Shown: piece after piece, positions 25,206 through 33,833 of the stretch
How the letters are laid out: every line of letters starts with the position of its first letter
Position numbering within the stretch: position 1 is the stretch's first letter
Assembly (NCBI GenBank): GCA_910586835.1
Contig: CAJUJU010000023.1
Span: 1 to 51,308 of the forward strand
Reading direction: 5' to 3'
Length of the DNA: 51,308 bases
DNA from: an uncultured Acetatifactor sp.
GTDB lineage: Bacteria > Bacillota > Clostridia > Lachnospirales > Lachnospiraceae
Position numbers and translations under genes: made by a program
The notes under the pieces: model-generated
The model's input: the letters and a program-made list of their open reading frames with translations, nothing else
The model's database searches: none
Told to the model about the DNA's origin: nothing

Positions 25206-26114
25206 ATGCAGCGAGTGAGGGAGCAGGTAGGCATTTTTTCGGAGGAGGAAACCGCCACGGGAGAGGGTGTCACCGTGGGAGTGTTGGACACAGGTGTGGG
25301 CCATCATCCCGACCTTGCGGGGAGAATCCTTTGTTTCAGGGATTTTGTGGGCAGACGGAATCTGATGTATGACAACAGCGGTCATGGGACTCATGTGTGC
25401 GGGATTCTGTGCGGAAGCGGAGCGCTGTCCGGGGGAAGATGCAGAGGAATGGCGCCGGGAGTACGGCTTGTGGTAGGAAAGGTGCTGGACGACAGAGGAG
25501 GCGGCTCCACCGAAAGTATGCTGGCGGGATTGGAATGGATCCTGCAGGTGAGGGAGCGGTATGGAATCCGGATTCTGAATATTTCGGTGGGAATCGGAAG
25601 TCTGGAGGAAGAGACAAAAGAAAGGGCGTTGCAGGAAAAGCTGGAGGAGGTGTGGGAAAGCGGCATTCTGGTAGTGTGTGCGGCGGGGAACAAGGGACCG
25701 GGGGATGGAACCATCTCCGGTCTTGGGGAGAGCAGGCATGTTCTTACGGTGGGCTGTCATGACGGAGATTATTTCAGGGACAGTCCGGGAAGGTGTGAAA
25801 CTTATTCCGGCAGGGGAAAAAGGGACGGCAGTCTCCGGAAGCCGGATATCGTGGCGCCGGGAACGGATATTTATTCCTGTAACGTCGGTTATTATAGAAG
25901 AAACGGAAAGGTCAGGAATGCGTATGTGGCCAAGAGCGGTACTTCCATGGCTACTCCTGTGGCTGCGGGTGCTGCGGCTCTGGCTATGCAGCGGTATCCG
26001 GGTATGTCGAATGAGGCATGCAGGCAGAAACTGCAGTTTACGGCAACGGATCTGGGACTTCCCTGGAACCGCCAGGGCTGGGGAATGGTAAATGTGAAGC
26101 GGCTTTTGGAATAG
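25206..26114 (+). CDS. Subtilisin-like serine protease (S8), no signal peptide
   Basis: A 302-residue subtilase domain. The triad is visible: Asp in V-L-D-T-G-V near residue 29, His in G-H-G-T-H-V-C-G near 61, and Ser in G-T-S-M-A-T-P near 245, with oxyanion Asn in A-A-G-N-K-G-P. There is no signal peptide or propeptide, so it resembles intracellular subtilases. The ATG at 25206 is the only usable start in the open frame, but no Shine-Dalgarno lies at a normal distance and the operon terminator ends 5 bases earlier. It may be expressed weakly by read-through, or the protein may act on exported neighbours after non-classical release. That is unproven. Confidence 0.85.
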   Translation: MQRVREQVGIFSEEETATGEGVTVGVLDTGVGHHPDLAGRILCFRDFVGRRNLMYDNSGHGTHVCGILCGSGALSGGRCRGMAPGVRLVVGKVLDDRGGGSTESMLAGLEWILQVRERYGIRILNISVGIGSLEEETKERALQEKLEEVWESGILVVCAAGNKGPGDGTISGLGESRHVLTVGCHDGDYFRDSPGRCETYSGRGKRDGSLRKPDIVAPGTDIYSCNVGYYRRNGKVRNAYVAKSGTSMATPVAAGAAALAMQRYPGMSNEACRQKLQFTATDLGLPWNRQGWGMVNVKRLLE

Positions 26115-26143
26115 CAGTAATCAGGAAGCGTATGAAAAAAGCA

Positions 26144-26172
26144 TTGACATGCCTCGTGTGATTGTATACAAT
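26144..26172 (+). promoter_or_regulatory. Promoter of the citrate synthase-gntR-icd operon
   Basis: Consensus TTGACA (26144-26149), 17 bp, TACAAT (26167-26172). The spacer and -10 box lie inside the palindrome at 26151-26182. The leader is about 60 nt. Confidence 0.85.
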
Positions 26173-26182
26173 TATACGAGGC
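26151..26182. promoter_or_regulatory. 32-bp palindromic operator, probable GntR-family site
   Basis: Outer arms GCCTCGT / ACGAGGC flank, at equal 3-bp distances, the perfect core palindrome ATTGTATACAAT. The core contains TTGTATACAA, close to sites bound by FCD-type GntR regulators (T-N-G-T...A-C-N-A). It covers the -10 element, so a bound protein would repress. The GntR gene two positions down the same transcript is the obvious candidate, giving autoregulation. Confidence 0.8.
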
Positions 26183-26238
26183 GCAATCTTGAGAACAATG
26201 TGCCGGACAGCGAAGCCGCAGAAAGGTGATGAGAGCCC

Positions 26239-27648
26239 ATGAGAGTAAATGAAACGTTCCAGAACCGTCCGATTACCATGAACCAGAAGAACAATCTCCT
26301 GGAGATTGAGGAGCATATGTACATACTGGATGACGTGGAAAAACCCAATGTGTTCCGTAATATGTTTCCTTATTCCGAGATACCCAAGATTCCCTTTAAC
26401 GACAGGATCGTACCGCATAATATGCCCAGGGAGATCTGGATCACAGACACCACCTTTCGTGACGGACAGCAGTCGCGGGCGCCCTATACCACGGAGCAGA
26501 TCGTGACGATATACGATTATCTGCACAGACTGGGCGGGCCGAACGGCATGATCCGTGCCAGTGAGTTTTTTCTGTACAGTAAGAAGGACAGAGATGCGGT
26601 ATACAAGTGCATGGAGAGAGGCTATGCATTTCCTGAGATCACCAGCTGGATCCGTGCCAGCAGGGATGACTTCCGGCTGGTAAAGGAGATTGGCATGAAG
26701 GAGACAGGTATCCTTGTGAGCTGCTCCGATTATCACATCTTCCTGAAGCTGAAGATGACCAGGAGACAGGCCATGGAGCATTATCTGAGTGTGATCAGGG
26801 AGTGTCTGGAGGAGGGGATCAGCCCCCGCTGTCATCTGGAGGATATCACAAGAGCGGATATCTATGGCTATGTAGTTCCTTTTTGTCTGGAACTGATGAA
26901 ACTGATGGATCAGTATCAGATTCCGATTAAGGTGCGGGCCTGCGATACCATGGGCTACGGCGTCAATTATCCGGGAGCGGTGATACCCAGGAGTGTACAG
27001 GGGATTATCTATGCGCTCCATACCCATGCGGGAGTGCCTCATGAATTGATTGAGTGGCACGGACACAACGATTTTTATAAGGCGGTGAGCAATTCCACCA
27101 CGGCGTGGCTCTACGGCTGTTCCGGCATCAATACGTCCCTTTTCGGCATTGGTGAGCGGACGGGGAACACGCCTCTGGAGGCTATGGTATTTGAGTATGC
27201 GCAGCTGAAGGGTGATCTGAACGGTATGGATACCACTGTGATCACGGAGCTGGCGGAGTATTATGAGAAGGAGATCGGCTATCAGATTCCGCCCAGGACG
27301 CCCTTTGTGGGGAAGAATTTCAATGTGACCAGAGCGGGCATTCATGCGGATGGGCTGTTGAAAAACGAGGAGATTTACAATATATTTGATACGGAAAGAT
27401 TCCTGAACAGGCCTGTGCTCTGCGCGGTCTCCAACACTTCCGGGCTGGCGGGTATTGCACACTGGATCAATACCTATTATAAATTGCCGGCTGACAGGCA
27501 GGTGGAGAAAAATGCGGAGCTTGTGAAGGAAATTAAGAGCTGGGTGGACGAGGAATACGCGGGCGGCCGTGTGACGGTAATGACGGACGAAGAGATCGTA
27601 GCCTGCGTCAACCGGGTCTGCCTGGAAAAAAATATCAGCCTGGCCTGA
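26239..27648 (+). CDS. DRE-TIM metallolyase, probable Re-citrate synthase
   Basis: A 469-residue enzyme of the isopropylmalate/homocitrate synthase superfamily, with the metal motif D-T-T-F-R-D-G-Q-Q near residue 70, a late W-H-G-H-N-D near 272, and G-x-G-E-R-T-G-N-T-P. It lacks the long LeuA regulatory domain. Neighbouring NADP isocitrate dehydrogenase suggests it makes citrate from acetyl-CoA and oxaloacetate, as Re-type citrate synthase does in Clostridium kluyveri and other anaerobes that lack the Si enzyme. 2-Isopropylmalate or homocitrate synthase are alternatives, but no leuBCD or lysine gene is nearby. It is first in an operon under the palindromic operator. Confidence 0.75.
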   Translation: MRVNETFQNRPITMNQKNNLLEIEEHMYILDDVEKPNVFRNMFPYSEIPKIPFNDRIVPHNMPREIWITDTTFRDGQQSRAPYTTEQIVTIYDYLHRLGGPNGMIRASEFFLYSKKDRDAVYKCMERGYAFPEITSWIRASRDDFRLVKEIGMKETGILVSCSDYHIFLKLKMTRRQAMEHYLSVIRECLEEGISPRCHLEDITRADIYGYVVPFCLELMKLMDQYQIPIKVRACDTMGYGVNYPGAVIPRSVQGIIYALHTHAGVPHELIEWHGHNDFYKAVSNSTTAWLYGCSGINTSLFGIGERTGNTPLEAMVFEYAQLKGDLNGMDTTVITELAEYYEKEIGYQIPPRTPFVGKNFNVTRAGIHADGLLKNEEIYNIFDTERFLNRPVLCAVSNTSGLAGIAHWINTYYKLPADRQVEKNAELVKEIKSWVDEEYAGGRVTVMTDEEIVACVNRVCLEKNISLA

Positions 27649-27677
27649 TACGGACAGAGCTATACGGAGGCTTTTTA

Positions 27678-28385
27678 ATGAGCAGTTATCATGTGAAGCA
27701 GGAGGTTACGGACAAGTATTCCCTGCGCGGACGGGTTTTTCATAAGCTGAGAGAGGATATTCTCAGCGGAAGGTACGAGGAGCACGAGGAGCTGAAGGAG
27801 GTTGCCATCGGGGATGAGATGGGAGTCAGCCGTACTCCTGTCAGGGAAGCGTTCCGGCAGCTGGAGCTGGAGGGACTGATTCAGATCATACCCAATAAGG
27901 GCGCCTATGTCACCGGGATTACCGAGAAGGATGTGAAGGATATCTATATCATACGTTCCCAGCTGGAGGGACTTTGCGCCCGCTGGGCCACGGAGCATAT
28001 CTCCGACGAACAGTTGGCGGAGCTGGAGGAAAATGTGTATCTGGCCGAGTTTCATGCAGGCAAGGGACATCTGGAACAGCTGGCGGAGCTTGATAACCGG
28101 TTTCACGAGATCATGTATGAGGCCTGTGACAGTAAGATTCTGGAGCATGAGCTGAAGGATCTGCACCAGTATGTCTTAAGGGTGCGGAAGAAGACGCTCT
28201 CCAATGTGAACAGAGGACCTAAATCCAACGAGGAACACAAGAAGATCATGGAGGCGATCCGGGCGGGGGAAGCGGAGTCCGCCGGGCAGCTGGCCCGTCA
28301 GCATATGCTGAATGCCTACGAAAATATGGTAAAAAACGGCCTGCACGAGGCCTATGAAAAGGAGAAAGAGCATGGACAGGATTAA
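27678..28385 (+). CDS. GntR family transcriptional regulator, FCD domain
   Basis: A 235-residue regulator. The winged helix is at about 15-85 (I-L-S-G-R-Y, G-V-S-R-T-P-V-R-E-A-F-R-Q-L-E-L-E-G-L-I), and an all-helical FCD ligand domain at about 95-225 has Asp/His residues of the usual metal site (D-N-R-F-H-E, later E-E-H-K-K-I-M and R-Q-H-M). FCD regulators sense small carboxylates, so citrate, isocitrate or 2-oxoglutarate are natural guesses here. GGAGG precedes the ATG, and its end overlaps icd by 14 bases. Likely target: the 32-bp palindrome at 26151. Confidence 0.93.
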   Translation: MSSYHVKQEVTDKYSLRGRVFHKLREDILSGRYEEHEELKEVAIGDEMGVSRTPVREAFRQLELEGLIQIIPNKGAYVTGITEKDVKDIYIIRSQLEGLCARWATEHISDEQLAELEENVYLAEFHAGKGHLEQLAELDNRFHEIMYEACDSKILEHELKDLHQYVLRVRKKTLSNVNRGPKSNEEHKKIMEAIRAGEAESAGQLARQHMLNAYENMVKNGLHEAYEKEKEHGQD

Positions 28386-29586
28386 GATGAAGACCCCTCT
28401 TGTGGAGATGGACGGAGATGAGATGACTCGAATTCTCTGGAAGATGATTAAGGAGGAGCTGTTGCTTCCTTACATTGATCTGAAGACAGAGTATTATGAT
28501 CTGGGACTGGAAAACCGCAATGCCACCGATGACAGGGTGACGGTTGATTCTGCCAATGCAACTCTGAAGCATGGCGTGGCGGTAAAGTGCGCTACGATCA
28601 CCCCCAACGGTGCAAGAATGAAGGAGTATAATCTGAAGGAGATGTGGAAGAGTCCCAACGGAACCATTCGTGCCATTCTGGACGGCACGGTGTTTCGTGC
28701 GCCTATTTTGATAGAAGGGATTGTTCCTTATGTGAAAAACTGGACAAAGCCCATCACCATTGCCAGACATGCTTACGGCGATGTCTATAAGAATACCGAG
28801 ATCAGGGTTTCAGGGCCCGGCAGGGCAGAGCTGGTGTTTACGGCTGCGGACGGCACGGAGACAAGGGAGCTGATCCATACATTTGACGGCGCGGGGATCC
28901 TTCAGGGGATACATAATACGGAGAAATCCATTGCCAGCTTTGCCAGGGCGTGCTTTTCCTACGCGGTGGATACCAGGCAGGATCTGTGGTTTTCCACCAA
29001 GGATACCATATCCAAAAAGTATGACCATACCTTCAAGGATATCTTTCAGGAAATCTATGACGGTGAGTTCAAAGCCAGGTTTGAGGAACTGGGCATCGAG
29101 TATTTTTATACCCTGATCGACGACGCTGTGGCCAGAGTGATCCGTTCCGAAGGCGGGTTTATCTGGGCCTGCAAGAATTATGACGGGGACGTAATGTCTG
29201 ATATGGTGGCAACGGCCTACGGTGACCTGTCAATGATGACCTCCGTCCTGGTGTCTCCGGACGGGGTATATGAATATGAGGCGGCTCACGGCACCGTGCA
29301 GCGTCATTACTATAAGCATCTGAAAGGGGAGGAGACCTCTACCAATTCCATTGCAACCATCTTTGCATGGACGGGAGCCCTGAGAAAGCGGGGAGAGATG
29401 GATGGAATCGAGGAACTTCAGAGATTTGCGGACAGTCTGGAGAGAGCGTGCATCCGCACCGTGGAGGAGGGGAAGATGACAAAGAGTCTTTCTCTGATCT
29501 CAACCTGTAAAGCTCCAGTGATTCTGAACAGTCTGGATTTTATCCGGGCCATCAGACAGACCCTGGAGGAAGAACTGCGGCATTGA
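28372..29586 (+). CDS. icd: NADP-dependent isocitrate dehydrogenase
   Basis: A 404-residue enzyme that oxidises isocitrate to 2-oxoglutarate and CO2. It is of the dimeric type II (eukaryote-like) class, with early V-E-M-D-G-D-E-M-T-R-I, the substrate-binding block S-P-N-G-T-I-R (serine loop), Y-D-G-D-V-M-S-D, and A-A-H-G-T-V-x-R-H near the C-terminus. The ATG at 28372 is preferred to 28354 because AAGGAG is placed for it. The start overlaps the gntR stop, so the two are coupled. With the upstream synthase and an aconitase from elsewhere it would feed 2-oxoglutarate to glutamate synthesis. Confidence 0.95.
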   Translation: MDRIKMKTPLVEMDGDEMTRILWKMIKEELLLPYIDLKTEYYDLGLENRNATDDRVTVDSANATLKHGVAVKCATITPNGARMKEYNLKEMWKSPNGTIRAILDGTVFRAPILIEGIVPYVKNWTKPITIARHAYGDVYKNTEIRVSGPGRAELVFTAADGTETRELIHTFDGAGILQGIHNTEKSIASFARACFSYAVDTRQDLWFSTKDTISKKYDHTFKDIFQEIYDGEFKARFEELGIEYFYTLIDDAVARVIRSEGGFIWACKNYDGDVMSDMVATAYGDLSMMTSVLVSPDGVYEYEAAHGTVQRHYYKHLKGEETSTNSIATIFAWTGALRKRGEMDGIEELQRFADSLERACIRTVEEGKMTKSLSLISTCKAPVILNSLDFIRAIRQTLEEELRH

Positions 29587-29611
29587 CTTTTTTTAAACGG
29601 CTTGCTAAGAT
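29583..29611 (+). promoter_or_regulatory. Promoter of rex
   Basis: TTGACT (29583-29588, overlapping the icd stop codon), 17 bp, TAAGAT (29606-29611). No clear Rex palindrome overlaps it. Confidence 0.65.
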
Positions 29612-29649
29612 AGAGGAAAGGCGGGTTGTTTCAGGAGAGGAAGCGGATT

Positions 29650-30291
29650 GTGGAGGAAAAGGATATTTCACAGGCAGTCATCGGACGTCTGCCCAGGTAT
29701 TTCAGATATCTTGGAGAATTGAAGGATGAGGGTGTGGAGCGGATATCTTCCCAGGATCTGAGCGAACTGATGAAGGTGACGGCATCCCAGATCCGTCAGG
29801 ACTTTAATAATTTCGGGGGATTTGGCCAGCAGGGTTACGGTTATAATGTGGAGTATCTTTACAATGAGATTGGAAAGATACTGGGACTGGATCAGCAGCA
29901 CAATTTTATAATTGTCGGCGCCGGCAACCTTGGGCGGGCTCTTGGCAATTATATGAATTTTGAGCGGCGAGGGTTTATTTTCAAGGGGATGTTTGACCAA
30001 AATCCGGAGCTGGTGGGCAGGGATGTGAGAGGAGTCAGAGTGCTTCCCATGGAGAGTTTGGAGCACTTTATTCGGGAGCATGAGATCGAAATTGCAGTGC
30101 TGACCATCCCGAAGACAAGCGCGGAGGATGTTGCGGAGCAGCTGGTGAAATACGGTATCAAGGGGATCTGGAATTTTGCGCATGTGGATTTGAATGTGCC
30201 GGAAGGGGTTCAGGTGGAGAACGTACATCTTTCCGACAGTCTGATGAAGCTGTCCTACAATATCAACCGCTACAGGATAGAGCAGGGGTAG
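29650..30291 (+). CDS. rex: Redox-sensing transcriptional repressor Rex
   Basis: A 213-residue repressor that releases DNA when NADH/NAD+ rises and so controls fermentation genes. The GTG at 29650 is chosen because GGAGAGG lies 9 bases upstream and the protein then begins E-E-K-D-I-S-Q-A-V-I-G-R-L-P-R-Y, as in known Rex. A TTG at 29626 would add eight residues. The winged helix is at about 5-75 (T-A-S-Q-I-R-Q-D-F), a Rossmann fold with V-G-A-G-N-L-G-R-A-L at about 85-180, and a C-terminal swapped helix (L-S-Y-N-I-N-R-Y). It leads a run with a coiled-coil protein and NAD(P)HX repair. Confidence 0.96.
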   Translation: MEEKDISQAVIGRLPRYFRYLGELKDEGVERISSQDLSELMKVTASQIRQDFNNFGGFGQQGYGYNVEYLYNEIGKILGLDQQHNFIIVGAGNLGRALGNYMNFERRGFIFKGMFDQNPELVGRDVRGVRVLPMESLEHFIREHEIEIAVLTIPKTSAEDVAEQLVKYGIKGIWNFAHVDLNVPEGVQVENVHLSDSLMKLSYNINRYRIEQG

Positions 30292-30310
30292 AACCCCGGG
30301 AGGAATGCTG

Positions 30311-30937
30311 ATGAGAGAACAGTTTTCCGATGCGCTTCAGGGCAGAAAGATTCCCATACTTACCTTGGATAACAAGTGGTATCGCCTGTTGGACGAGGGG
30401 GCCAGGGCAGAACTTTCGGGGACGGAGGAGCAGCTGAACGAACTGCTGAAACGGCAGGGGAAGCTGAACACGGAGACGAAGGAGATCCGGCAGCTGAAAA
30501 AGAAGCTGATGAAGGAAATCATGTCCATGGCGGACGAGGCGGAGAAGACCGGAGGCGGCGGACTGGATAAGAAGCTGGAGCAGCACAGAAAGCTGGTTGA
30601 GGAGTGCAACGAGCGCCTATCGGGTTATCAGGATGAGCTTCTGGAGCTTCCCAGGGAGATTGACAGACTGAACAATAAGCTGATGCTGGCAACCATGGAG
30701 CACTGTTATACCGTCATGCAGGAGAACACGGAACAGATTTCGCAGATCGGAGAGTGGGTGACACAGATTCGTATCGAGCTGAAAAAGCGTCTGGTGAAAA
30801 AGCAGGAACTGCAGCAGAAGAACCATGATATATATTCTTATATGCACGATGTATTCGGCGCTGAGGTTCTGGAGCTTTTTGACATGAAGTACAACCCTGA
30901 GGAAGAGCATCCGGTGACGCCGGAGAAAAAGGAATAA
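30311..30937 (+). CDS. Hypothetical coiled-coil protein
   Basis: A 208-residue protein I cannot name. The ATG at 30311 is preferred to 30305 because GGGAGG sits 7 bases upstream. A short N-terminal segment with P-I-L-T-L-D-N-K-W-Y-R-L-L precedes two long Lys/Glu-rich coiled coils (about 35-110 and 125-180). The C-terminus has a short F-D-M-K-Y-N-P-E-E-E stretch. It is cytoplasmic, 19 bases after rex, so it is probably co-transcribed. Confidence 0.8.
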   Translation: MREQFSDALQGRKIPILTLDNKWYRLLDEGARAELSGTEEQLNELLKRQGKLNTETKEIRQLKKKLMKEIMSMADEAEKTGGGGLDKKLEQHRKLVEECNERLSGYQDELLELPREIDRLNNKLMLATMEHCYTVMQENTEQISQIGEWVTQIRIELKKRLVKKQELQQKNHDIYSYMHDVFGAEVLELFDMKYNPEEEHPVTPEKKE

Positions 30938-31094
30938 AAGACAGCTGACCGGTGCGGGGGAGCCTGTGCCGGTCATTCTCATATAGAACCGGCACAGACA
31001 CCCGGAATGTAACGGATGCCGGGAAGCGACCCTGTCCGGCGCAGCCGGGTGCGGCTGCGAAGGTTTGAGACAGCGGGATGCGAGGAGGTGCAAA
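30938..31094. other. GC-rich intergenic region with three small hairpins
   Basis: No gene is seen. Stem-loops: TGACCGG/CCGGTCA (30946-30975, followed by TTCTCAT, a possible weak terminator), CCCGG/CCGGG (31001-31023) and CGCAGCC/GGCTGCG (31040-31059). The ribosome binding site of the next gene lies at 31083-31088. Confidence 0.5.
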
Positions 31095-32573
31095 ATGCGA
31101 TATCTGGTGACGGCGGAGGAGATGCGGCGATATGATGAGTATACAACGGAAGAGATCGGGATTCCGGCCGCCGTGCTTATGGAACGGGCGGCTCTTGCCG
31201 CGTTTTGGAGGATTGAAGAGTATGGTCGATCCGTAAAAGGAGAGCGGACGGCGCTTGTTCTGGCGGGCATGGGAAACAACGGCGGGGACGGACTGGCACT
31301 GGCGAGACTGCTTTCGGAGGCCGGCTACGCCGTGGAGCTTTGGAGTGTCGGGGATGAGAAAAGAGCCTCCGAATTGTGTAGGCAGCAGAAAAAAATTTTA
31401 GGGCGCTATCCTGTACATTTCGGCACCAAACCGTCAGAGAATGAATATACTGTTTTAGTCGATGCTTTATTTGGAGTGGGCCTGTCCCGGGATGTGGCCG
31501 GAAGATATGGGGATGCAGTGAATACGTTCAACTGTCTCAAGGGCAGAAAGTATGCCCTGGATCTGCCAAGCGGCATCGACTCTGACACGGGAAGAATCCT
31601 GGGCGTGGCGGTGAGAGCCGACGAGACAATCACCTTCGGCTTCTGCAAGCGGGGGCTGGTACTGTATCCGGGCGTTGAACTGGCAGGAAAGGTTACGGTG
31701 GCGGACATCGGTATTCCGGAGCTTTGTTTTCAGGTAGGGAAGCCGGGGATGTTCGCCCTGGACGAGGAGACGAAAGTACTTTATCCGGGCAGAGATGCCA
31801 GAGGGAACAAGGGCACCTTTGGCAAGGTACTGCTGATTGCGGGGAGCCGGGGCATGGCAGGGGCGGCCGTACTTGCCGCCAGGGCGGCTTACCGTGCGGG
31901 GGCAGGGATGGTAAAGGTGATCACGCCGGAGGAAAACAGAAGTATCCTGCAGGGGGCGGTTCCGGAGGCGCTGACAGGCACGGAGGAGGAACTGACAGAG
32001 AGTCTGGCCTGGGCGGATGTGATCGCCGTCGGACCGGGACTTGGCAGGAGTGGGCAGGCTTTGGAACTGTTGAGTCAGACGTTCTGCCACAGCGGGCTGC
32101 CCCTGCTCATTGACGGGGACGGACTGAACCTTCTGGCGGAGCGGAAGGACCTGAGGCGGCTTTTGGCCGAGCAGGGAAGACAGGGAAGGAAGATTGTGCT
32201 GACGCCCCATCCGGGTGAGCTTTCCCGCCTTGTGGGCAGGGAGCTGCCGGAGGTAAAGGAGGATCTGTGCGGCAGCGGCTGTGAACTGGCCATAGAGCTT
32301 CAGGCAGTCGTGGCTGCGAAGGATGCCAGAACCTTTGTCTGCGGTCCGGGAAGGCCGCTGTGCGTGAATCTGAGCGGGAACAGCGGCCTTGCCACTGCGG
32401 GCAGCGGAGATGTGCTTGCGGGCATTATTGCGGGACTGATGGCACAGGGAATGGGACCGTTCGAGGCAGTCTGCGCAGGCGTCTGTATCCACGGCAGAGC
32501 CGGGGACAGGGTTTGCAGCCGGATCGGAGAACATGCCTGTATGGCAGGGGATTTGTTGACCTTTATGGATTAG
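31095..32573 (+). CDS. nnr: Bifunctional NAD(P)HX epimerase / ADP-dependent dehydratase
   Basis: A 492-residue repair enzyme for hydrated NADH and NADPH. The ATG at 31095 follows GAGGAGG. The N-terminal YjeF_N epimerase domain (about 1-210) has G-M-G-N-N-G-G-D-G-L near 58 and L-P-S-G-I-D-S-D near 160. The C-terminal ribokinase-like dehydratase (about 225-492) has N-K-G-T-F-G-K-V, A-G-A-G-M-V-K-V, V-G-P-G-L-G, the H-P-G-E block and A-T-A-G-S-G-D-V-L-A-G-I. Together with Rex upstream it gives the cluster an NADH theme. alr starts 21 bases downstream. Confidence 0.95.
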   Translation: MRYLVTAEEMRRYDEYTTEEIGIPAAVLMERAALAAFWRIEEYGRSVKGERTALVLAGMGNNGGDGLALARLLSEAGYAVELWSVGDEKRASELCRQQKKILGRYPVHFGTKPSENEYTVLVDALFGVGLSRDVAGRYGDAVNTFNCLKGRKYALDLPSGIDSDTGRILGVAVRADETITFGFCKRGLVLYPGVELAGKVTVADIGIPELCFQVGKPGMFALDEETKVLYPGRDARGNKGTFGKVLLIAGSRGMAGAAVLAARAAYRAGAGMVKVITPEENRSILQGAVPEALTGTEEELTESLAWADVIAVGPGLGRSGQALELLSQTFCHSGLPLLIDGDGLNLLAERKDLRRLLAEQGRQGRKIVLTPHPGELSRLVGRELPEVKEDLCGSGCELAIELQAVVAAKDARTFVCGPGRPLCVNLSGNSGLATAGSGDVLAGIIAGLMAQGMGPFEAVCAGVCIHGRAGDRVCSRIGEHACMAGDLLTFMD

Positions 32574-32594
32574 GATAAGAGAAAAGGAGCAGGA

Positions 32595-33776
32595 ATGAGC
32601 GATTTACATAATATACCGGAATTTTGCAGCAGAGGTTATGCGGAGGTGAATCTGGATGCCATCGTCCGCAATATGCAGAATATGAAGGCTCATCTTGCCC
32701 GGGAGACAAAAATGGTGGGCGTCATCAAGGCGGACGGATACGGTCACGGCGGGGCGCCTGTTGCAGGAGAGCTGGAGGGTCTGGATTTCATGTGGGGCTT
32801 TGCGTCTGCCACGGCAGAGGAGGCCCTGGCGCTTCGGAGGGCCGGAATCAAAAAACCCCTGCTTATCCTTGGTTACAGCTTTCCCTATTGCTATCAGCAG
32901 CTTGCGGAGGAGGAGATACGTCCGGCTGTGTTCCGGCAGGACAGCATGGAACAGCTGCAGGCTGCCGCCCGCCGGGCAGGCAGGCGTATCAGGGTGCATG
33001 TGAAGGTAGATACCGGAATGAACCGTATCGGCATCACGCCGGATGAGAAGGGACTTACTTTTCTGGAGCGGCTTTCGGAACTGGACGGTATAGAGACAGA
33101 GGGGATTTTTACACATTTTGCCAGGGCGGACGAGACCGACAAGACATCTGCCCGGGAGCAGCTGGCGGTATTCCGGGAGTTTGTCCGGCAGGCGGAAAGC
33201 AGGCTGGGACGAAGGATTCCGCTGAAGCACTGTGCCAACAGCGCAGGGATACTGGAACTGCCGGAGGCGGGAATGGATCTGGTGCGTGCGGGTATTTCCA
33301 TGTACGGTCTGTATCCTTCCGGGGAAGTGGAGCGAAATGCGGTGGCGCTTACGCCGGCATTGTCCCTGCACAGCCGAATTGTCTTTCTTAAGACCATCCA
33401 TCCGGGACAGTCCGTCAGCTATGGAGGAACGTTTACGGCTGATCGGGAGATGCGGGTAGCTACGATTCCTCTCGGATACGGGGACGGGTATCCCAGGAGC
33501 CTGTCCGGCAGGGGATATGTGCTGGTACGGGGGAAGCGTGCGCCGATCCTGGGCAGGATTTGCATGGATCAATTCATGGTGGATGTGTCCCGGATTCCTG
33601 ATGTTTCAGAGGATGACGGTGTTGTGCTTCTGGGCAGGGACGGGGAGGAAGAGATCAGTGCGGAAGCGCTGGGAGAAATTTCAGGAAGGTTTCATTATGA
33701 GTTGATCTGTGATCTGGGGCGCAGGATTCCGAGAATTTTCACCCGGGGAGGAGAAGTTGTAAAGTGTGTTGAATAG
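32595..33776 (+). CDS. alr: Alanine racemase
   Basis: A 393-residue PLP enzyme that makes D-alanine for peptidoglycan. The PLP lysine lies in V-G-V-I-K-A-D-G-Y-G-H near residue 44, and the second catalytic base Tyr is in V-S-Y-G-G-T near 276. The dimer motif R-I-C-M-D-Q-F-M-V-D follows. AGGAG precedes the ATG. The order nnr-alr-mazF resembles other Firmicutes, where alr precedes mazEF. Confidence 0.96.
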   Translation: MSDLHNIPEFCSRGYAEVNLDAIVRNMQNMKAHLARETKMVGVIKADGYGHGGAPVAGELEGLDFMWGFASATAEEALALRRAGIKKPLLILGYSFPYCYQQLAEEEIRPAVFRQDSMEQLQAAARRAGRRIRVHVKVDTGMNRIGITPDEKGLTFLERLSELDGIETEGIFTHFARADETDKTSAREQLAVFREFVRQAESRLGRRIPLKHCANSAGILELPEAGMDLVRAGISMYGLYPSGEVERNAVALTPALSLHSRIVFLKTIHPGQSVSYGGTFTADREMRVATIPLGYGDGYPRSLSGRGYVLVRGKRAPILGRICMDQFMVDVSRIPDVSEDDGVVLLGRDGEEEISAEALGEISGRFHYELICDLGRRIPRIFTRGGEVVKCVE

Positions 33777-33833
33777 ACCGGAGAGAAGGGGGCAATACTT
33801 TTTCCAGAACATAAAGAGTTATCTGGAGGGAAA

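Noticed and set aside
30701..31279. Long - strand frame opposite the coiled-coil gene and nnr start
   Set aside because: It spans a promoter-free junction of two well-supported + strand genes and shows no family pattern.
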